A stretch of 10,000 bases of DNA, taken from Stramonita haemastoma. Taxonomy: Eukaryota > Mollusca > Gastropoda > Neogastropoda > Muricidae. A model generated the notes under the pieces. The model made no database searches. It had not been told where the DNA came from and saw only the letters and a program-made list of their open reading frames with translations. Each line of letters starts with the position of its first letter. Within the stretch, counting starts at the first letter, position 1. Shown here in pieces: positions 6,789 to 10,000 of this stretch. The position numbers and the translations under genes were made by a program. The stretch lies in NCBI GenBank assembly GCA_030674155.1, contig CM060317.1, forward strand, positions 47,262,135-47,272,134, written 5' to 3'.

Positions 6789-7009
6789 ATTTGATTTATT
6801 CTTTTATATCGAGGATAATGGGATAAGCACTCTTGTGCTCTTTTACATCCAGTCCCCGTGTGTATGCAGTTTTGTAAATGTCATCTGTTCCCACCGGCAC
6901 ACGATGGCCTACACTTACGAAAAGCGGAACAGGATTTAACGTGTGCGCAAGATGTTCTGCGTGCGTTCACACACGGGGCTTCGGTTTAAAGTCTCATCCA
7001 AAGGACTTG
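6789..7009 (-). mobile_element. SINE copy C (5'-truncated at a (TG)n tract)
   Basis: It is very similar to copy D over its whole length. On the plus strand both show GAGGATAATGG, CATCCAGTC, CATCTGTTCCCACCGGCACA, CGAAAAGCGGAACAGG, ATGTTCTGCGTGC and AAGGACTT. The match stops at GGACTTG (7009), exactly where the (TG)n tract begins; copy D continues for another 130-odd bases to its tRNA head. The 3' tail in element orientation is AAAAGAATAAATCAAATCA. Copies C and D look younger or closer to each other than to A and B. Confidence 0.85.
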
Positions 7010-7028
7010 TGTGTGTGTGTGTGTGTGT

Positions 7029-7068
<40 letters not shown>

Positions 7069-7131
7069 GTGTGTGTGCGTGTATATGTGTGTCTAAATGT
7101 GTGTGTGTGTGTGTCTAAATGTGTGTGCGTT
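7009..7131. repeat. (TG)n microsatellite
   Basis: (TG)n, interrupted by TGGTG, TTGTG and two CTAAATG variants, runs to about 7131. It replaces the 5' part of SINE copy C. Confidence 0.9.
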
Positions 7132-7216
7132 TGAGGCTTATTTTCTGACAGAAAATGTTGCTGATAAGTGTTAACCACCATCGCCACCCTCAAAAAGCCT
7201 TAAAAACAAACAAAAC

Positions 7217-7222
<6 letters not shown>

Positions 7223-7293
<71 letters not shown>

Positions 7294-7345
7294 AACAAAC
7301 AAACAAGCAAACAAACAATCACAAAAGCAAAAGCAAAAGCAAAAA
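7223..7345. repeat. (AC)n(AAAC)n(AAAAGC)n compound microsatellite
   Basis: A pure (AC)n of about 33 units occupies 7223-7288, followed by AAAC units to about 7315 and then four AAAAGC units (7322-7345). It is A/C-only on the plus strand. The 7155-7376 and 7200-7433 frames are translations of it. Confidence 0.92.
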
Positions 7346-7542
7346 AAATAAACAAAAAAAACAAACTAAAGGCTGACCAAGAAACGGTCGTACACAACAA
7401 CATACTTATTGCGTTGGTACACCGTGCGTACACAATCGATTTTTTTTTTCAATCAACAGACATGCTTTTATTTCTGATGTGAGAGAGATATCCACTTTAC
7501 CAAAGAGAGATGTGATTATGCAATGAAAGTATCCTGTACATA
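7346..7542. other. Unique non-coding DNA
   Basis: A short spacer between two microsatellites; nothing recognisable except a T run at 7440-7449. Confidence 0.4.
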
Positions 7543-7563
7543 CGCGCGCGCGCGCGCGTCGGT

Positions 7564-7627
<64 letters not shown>

Positions 7628-7775
7628 GTGTGTGTATCTGTGTGTGTCTGTGTGTGTGTGTCTGTGCGTGTCTGTGTGTGTGTGTGTCTGTCTGTCTGTC
7701 TGTCTGTCTGCCTGTCTGTCTGCCTGTCTATTTGTCTGTCTGTCTGTCTCTTTGTCTATCTGTACTTCTGTCTAT
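7543..7775. repeat. (CG)8 - (TG)n - (TGTC)n compound microsatellite
   Basis: A pure (CG)8 at 7543-7558 is followed by TCGG and about 31 TG units to 7626. TG repeats with TCTG and TGCG variants continue to about 7686, then TGTC/TGCC units run to about 7775. Three open frames (Cys/Val-rich and then Cys/Leu/Ser-rich) are repeat translations. The TGTC end lies a few bases from the 3' tail of SINE copy D. Confidence 0.93.
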
Positions 7776-7781
7776 CCGTGT

Positions 7782-8155
7782 GCTATTATTATTCATTTAT
7801 TTTATTGATATTTATTCTTTTATTTCGAGGATAATGGAATAAGAACTCATGTGCTTTTTCATCCAGTCTCCGTGTGTATGCATTTTTGTAAATCTTGTCA
7901 TCTGTTCCCACCGGCACACAATGGCCTACTCTTACGAAAAGCGGAACAGGGTTCAATGTGTTCGCAAAATGTTCTGCGTGCATTCACACACGGGACCTCG
8001 ATTTACAGTCCCATCCGAAGGACTTTTGGGGAGAGTGGAGACACACTGCACCTATATAAACTGCAGGGGCGGGAAAATCCCTCGAATGGGAATCGAACCC
8101 GGGTCGTCAAATTGCGAGCGCAATGTTCTGACCACTAATGCACACGTAGGCCTTA
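7782..8155 (-). mobile_element. SINE copy D, apparently full length, with tRNA-like head
   Basis: Read on the minus strand, the head (8155 to about 8085) is tRNA-like and contains a perfect B box and a recognisable A box. It is followed by a unique linker including GGGATTTTCCCGCCCCTGCA and TTTATATAGGTGCAG. The body shared with copies A, B and C begins near AAAAGTCCTTCGGATGGGAC (about 8028). The 3' end is TCCTCGAAATAAAAGAATAAATATCAATAAAATAAATG, an AT-rich tail without poly(A), which abuts (TGTC)n. The total is about 370 bp. No clear target-site duplication is visible, because the 3' side is microsatellite. The element does not encode protein; short frames across it (7789-7983 minus, 7849-8160 plus) overlap on both strands and reflect low stop density. 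The LINE partner is unknown. Confidence 0.85.
8089..8142 (-). promoter_or_regulatory. RNA polymerase III A and B boxes of SINE copy D
   Basis: In element orientation, TGCATTAGTGGT (8142-8131) is a degenerate A box and GGTTCGATTCC (8099-8089) is a consensus B box, with tRNA-like spacing. The D-arm pairing is poor, so this is a SINE promoter rather than a tRNA gene. Confidence 0.78.
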
Positions 8156-8880
8156 TCTGAACAGCCATTGGTATGTATCTATGTCAGCGGCTGCAAAACA
8201 AGTTGAAATGTTATTTTATTTGCTTGTTTTTTTCCTTAATTATTTAATTTGTTTGTGTTGGGATTTTCTTATTTGCTGAGAGTGTGCGTGTGTGTGTGTG
8301 TGGTGGGTGGCTAGATAAGGAAGGAAGAGTGGGAGCGTGCCATCCTTCTTTTAATCAGAACTAAATTATCCTTTCACGTTCCTTCGATAATTATCTGCCA
8401 GTCAACATATTAATTGTCGTGTATCAGCAATTTGTTTATGTTCAAGGCATCAGATTTTTTTGGCAGTTCACAAGATGTAATCCAATCTTGGCTGCCTGGA
8501 GAACTACACTGTTGGGGTACGGGGGAGTGGGGGTGGAGGGGGTGAGGAGAGAAAAAAAAAGTATTTTAGATTAGCAGTGCAGTGCAGTTTTGAATATGAT
8601 TCCTGATGGTGATATTCTTGGCACATATTTTGCTGGCATGGAGTAAGAGGCTTAGGTGTCAGCAGTTATTAAGCGCTTGGCTTGCTGGTGTGCATATTGA
8701 GCACAGACAGTCTTGTCCAAATGACATCCCTTTTAAGGAGTGTCGATTTTTTTTGGTGGGGTTTTTTTTTGCTGTTTGCGGGTGTTTGTTTCATTGGAGA
8801 AAAAATATATATGTAATTATGGGTGCAAAATCGTTTTGGCAGATCGTTATTGGATTTTAGTCTTTTTTTTCTTAAAGTAC
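8156..8880. other. Unique non-coding DNA
   Basis: Mostly T-rich unique sequence, with a short (TG)n at about 8282-8302, a G-rich patch at 8513-8549 and several T runs (8751-8770, 8864-8871). The 84-codon frame at 8606-8860 includes plausible amino-acid composition, but I recognise no family and see no exon signals that support it. Confidence 0.45.
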
Positions 8881-9660
8881 ACCCACATATACGCACGCAA
8901 GTGCGCACACACAGACACAGACACAGACACAGACACAAACACACACAAACACACACACACTCAAACAACACACACGCGCGCGCACGCGCATGTGCACACA
9001 CACAGGTAGCACACGCATGCAAGTTCACATACATACACACAAACTCACTCACACACACACACACATACACACATACACACATTCACACATACACACACAC
9101 GCACACGCACACACATACACACAGTAGCACACACCACACACACACAAGTGGACACACACACGCAAGTGGACACACACGCAAGTGGACACACACGAGCGCG
9201 CGTGCGCACGTAAACACACACACATAGACACACGCAAGTGCACATACACAAGTGCATGCACGCGCACACACACACACAGCGCACGCACGCACGTATGCAA
9301 CACACCATGCATGCATGGTTTGTTGCGCAAAGACACTTCAGCTAACAAACAGCAACTTGGTTATACAAAGGAGCCGACGCTTGAGAGCACGCACACACGA
9401 TGCACACACCACGCGCGCCGCGCCACACACACACACACACACACACACCACAACATACACGTGCATGCACCACATACATACACACCCACGCACACATACA
9501 CGGCACACATACCACACATAATACTGCACGTACACGAACGTGGACGCATGCACACACGCACGCACGAATGCACGCACGCACACACACACACAACACATAT
9601 AACGCACACGCACGCACGTGCGCACAACACACACACACACAACACAAACACACACACAGA
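8881..9660. repeat. Long CA/CACG-rich simple-sequence domain with minisatellite cores
   Basis: For nearly 780 bases the plus strand is almost entirely ACAC, ACGC and ACAT words. Islands include CAGACA units (8911-8936), three AAGTGGACACACACGC-type units (9146 to about 9195) and a perfect 16-bp palindrome ACCATGCATGCATGGT (9304-9319). A unique gap lies at about 9320-9390. All long frames here (His/Thr-rich plus strand, Cys/Val-rich minus strand) are repeat translations. Confidence 0.9.
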
Positions 9661-9788
9661 GGCACAACATGCTCTTGTTTTTTTCAAAGTATGGACCATG
9701 TATGATTGCCTATAGATATATCTTCCATCTCCGCACATCAAAGTCTATGCAAAAGTCTACTACCACCATACCGAATTCAAACATCTGC

Positions 9789-9808
9789 AAAAAAAAAAAA
9801 AAAAAAAA
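9789..9808 (+). repeat. Poly(A) run of about 20
   Basis: An uninterrupted A run with no polyadenylation signal nearby and no obvious element to its left. It may be the tail of a processed insertion or plain slippage. Confidence 0.6.
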
Positions 9809-9871
9809 CCAGCAGACTAAGACGTGTAACAAGACTAGGCACACCATGAAGTATGAATCCTGCCGTTGTGA

Positions 9872-9991
9872 TCGATTATTGGGAAATGTGAAGAATGCAC
9901 AATGTCCTTGGCTGCTAAGATTCTAGACATCAGTAAAGCTTTTGATACTATCTACCAGACAATCACTCTGGAAGAGGTCCTTAGGGTCTAA
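9872..9991 (+). pseudogene. LINE reverse-transcriptase fragment (motif A, DISKAFDTI)
   Basis: The frame open from 9872 to a TAA at 9989-9991 encodes M-S-L-A-A-K-I-L-DISKAFDTI-Y-Q-T-I-T-L-E-E-V-L-R-V. DISKAFDT(I/V) preceded by hydrophobics is the hallmark of motif A of non-LTR reverse transcriptases. The first Asp (9926-9928) is the expected metal-binding aspartate, and F-D-T begins the helix that follows. In LINEs this motif is normally followed by H-x-x-L-L-x-x-L; here the related Y-Q-T-I-T-L-E-E-V-L is seen. In-frame stops lie at 9869-9871 upstream and 9989-9991 downstream, so the piece is broken on both sides. The upstream finger/palm residues are not recognisable. More of the element may lie beyond the right edge in another frame. 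It cannot be tied to LINE 3' ends no. 1-3 because the regions do not overlap. Confidence 0.68.
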
Positions 9992-10000
9992 GATTCCTTG

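Noticed and set aside
7523..7842. Three overlapping Cys/Val/Leu/Ser-rich frames
   Set aside because: They are frame-by-frame translations of (TG)n and (TGTC)n.
8085..8155. A true tRNA gene on the minus strand
   Set aside because: The B box is perfect, but the D arm and acceptor pairing are poor, and the sequence continues into a SINE body shared by three other copies.
8606..8860. 84-codon plus-strand frame
   Set aside because: It ends in Phe/Gly-rich sequence from T runs; no family resemblance.
8669..9741. Many long His/Thr-rich and Cys/Val-rich frames on both strands, up to 177 codons
   Set aside because: They are open on both strands at once because CA/CACG repeats lack stops; the composition is purely repeat-derived.
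9926..9946. Third copy of the CATCAG...AAAGCTTT repeat of 1578 and 4078
   Set aside because: Only CATCAG and AAAGCTTT are shared with different spacing, and the bases are explained by the reverse-transcriptase codons there.

Overview
This window looks like non-coding, repeat-dominated DNA from an animal nuclear genome. The evidence is the absence of any recognisable host exon, operon or bacterial-type gene. It also holds tRNA-derived SINEs with split RNA polymerase III promoters, degenerate 3' ends of non-LTR (LINE) retrotransposons, and very large amounts of (CA/TG)n, (TATC/TGTC)n and other microsatellites. The LINE C-terminal signature (GRPRKRWEDNI..WTGL followed by EWRKLVSKSSVVP-type residues) and the microsatellite load suggest a marine invertebrate, most likely a lophotrochozoan such as a gastropod mollusc. 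That assignment is inference; the species cannot be read from the sequence.

Layout, left to right. 1-950 is AT-rich unique DNA with an A/CAA-rich patch. 951-1036 has G-rich tracts. 1210-1345 is a CT/TGTC pyrimidine tract leading into LINE 3' end no. 1 (+). 1765-2125 is a degenerate trinucleotide field. 2245-2302 is a (CA)n tract. 2892-3112 is SINE copy A (+). 3177-3362 is a short block bracketed by a 13-bp direct repeat. 3600-3737 is LINE 3' end no. 3 (-), with an intact 40-codon C-terminus and stop. 3754-3918 is an unclassified dispersed repeat (copy I). About 4685-4895 is a second, different tRNA-derived SINE. 4940-5211 is a (CG)(TG)(TA) microsatellite block. 5270-5471 is a diverged 42-bp tandem repeat. 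5754-5968 is SINE copy B (+), whose tail runs into (TATC)n(TGTC)n at 5971-6127, beyond which lies LINE 3' end no. 2 (-). 6508-6648 is copy II of the unclassified repeat. 6789-7009 is SINE copy C (-), cut off at a (TG)n tract. 7223-7345 and 7543-7775 are further microsatellites. 7782-8155 is SINE copy D (-), the only copy with its tRNA head. 8156-8880 is unique DNA. 8881-9660 is an almost continuous CA-rich tract. The last 120 bases hold a decayed reverse-transcriptase motif A fragment.

No genes act together here. The organising theme is retroelements and simple repeats: nearly every retroelement 3' end or truncation point in the window abuts a microsatellite. The main result is a four-copy SINE family, with one apparently complete member, that can be reconstructed by internal alignment. 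Most long open frames are translations of simple repeats and are not annotated as genes.
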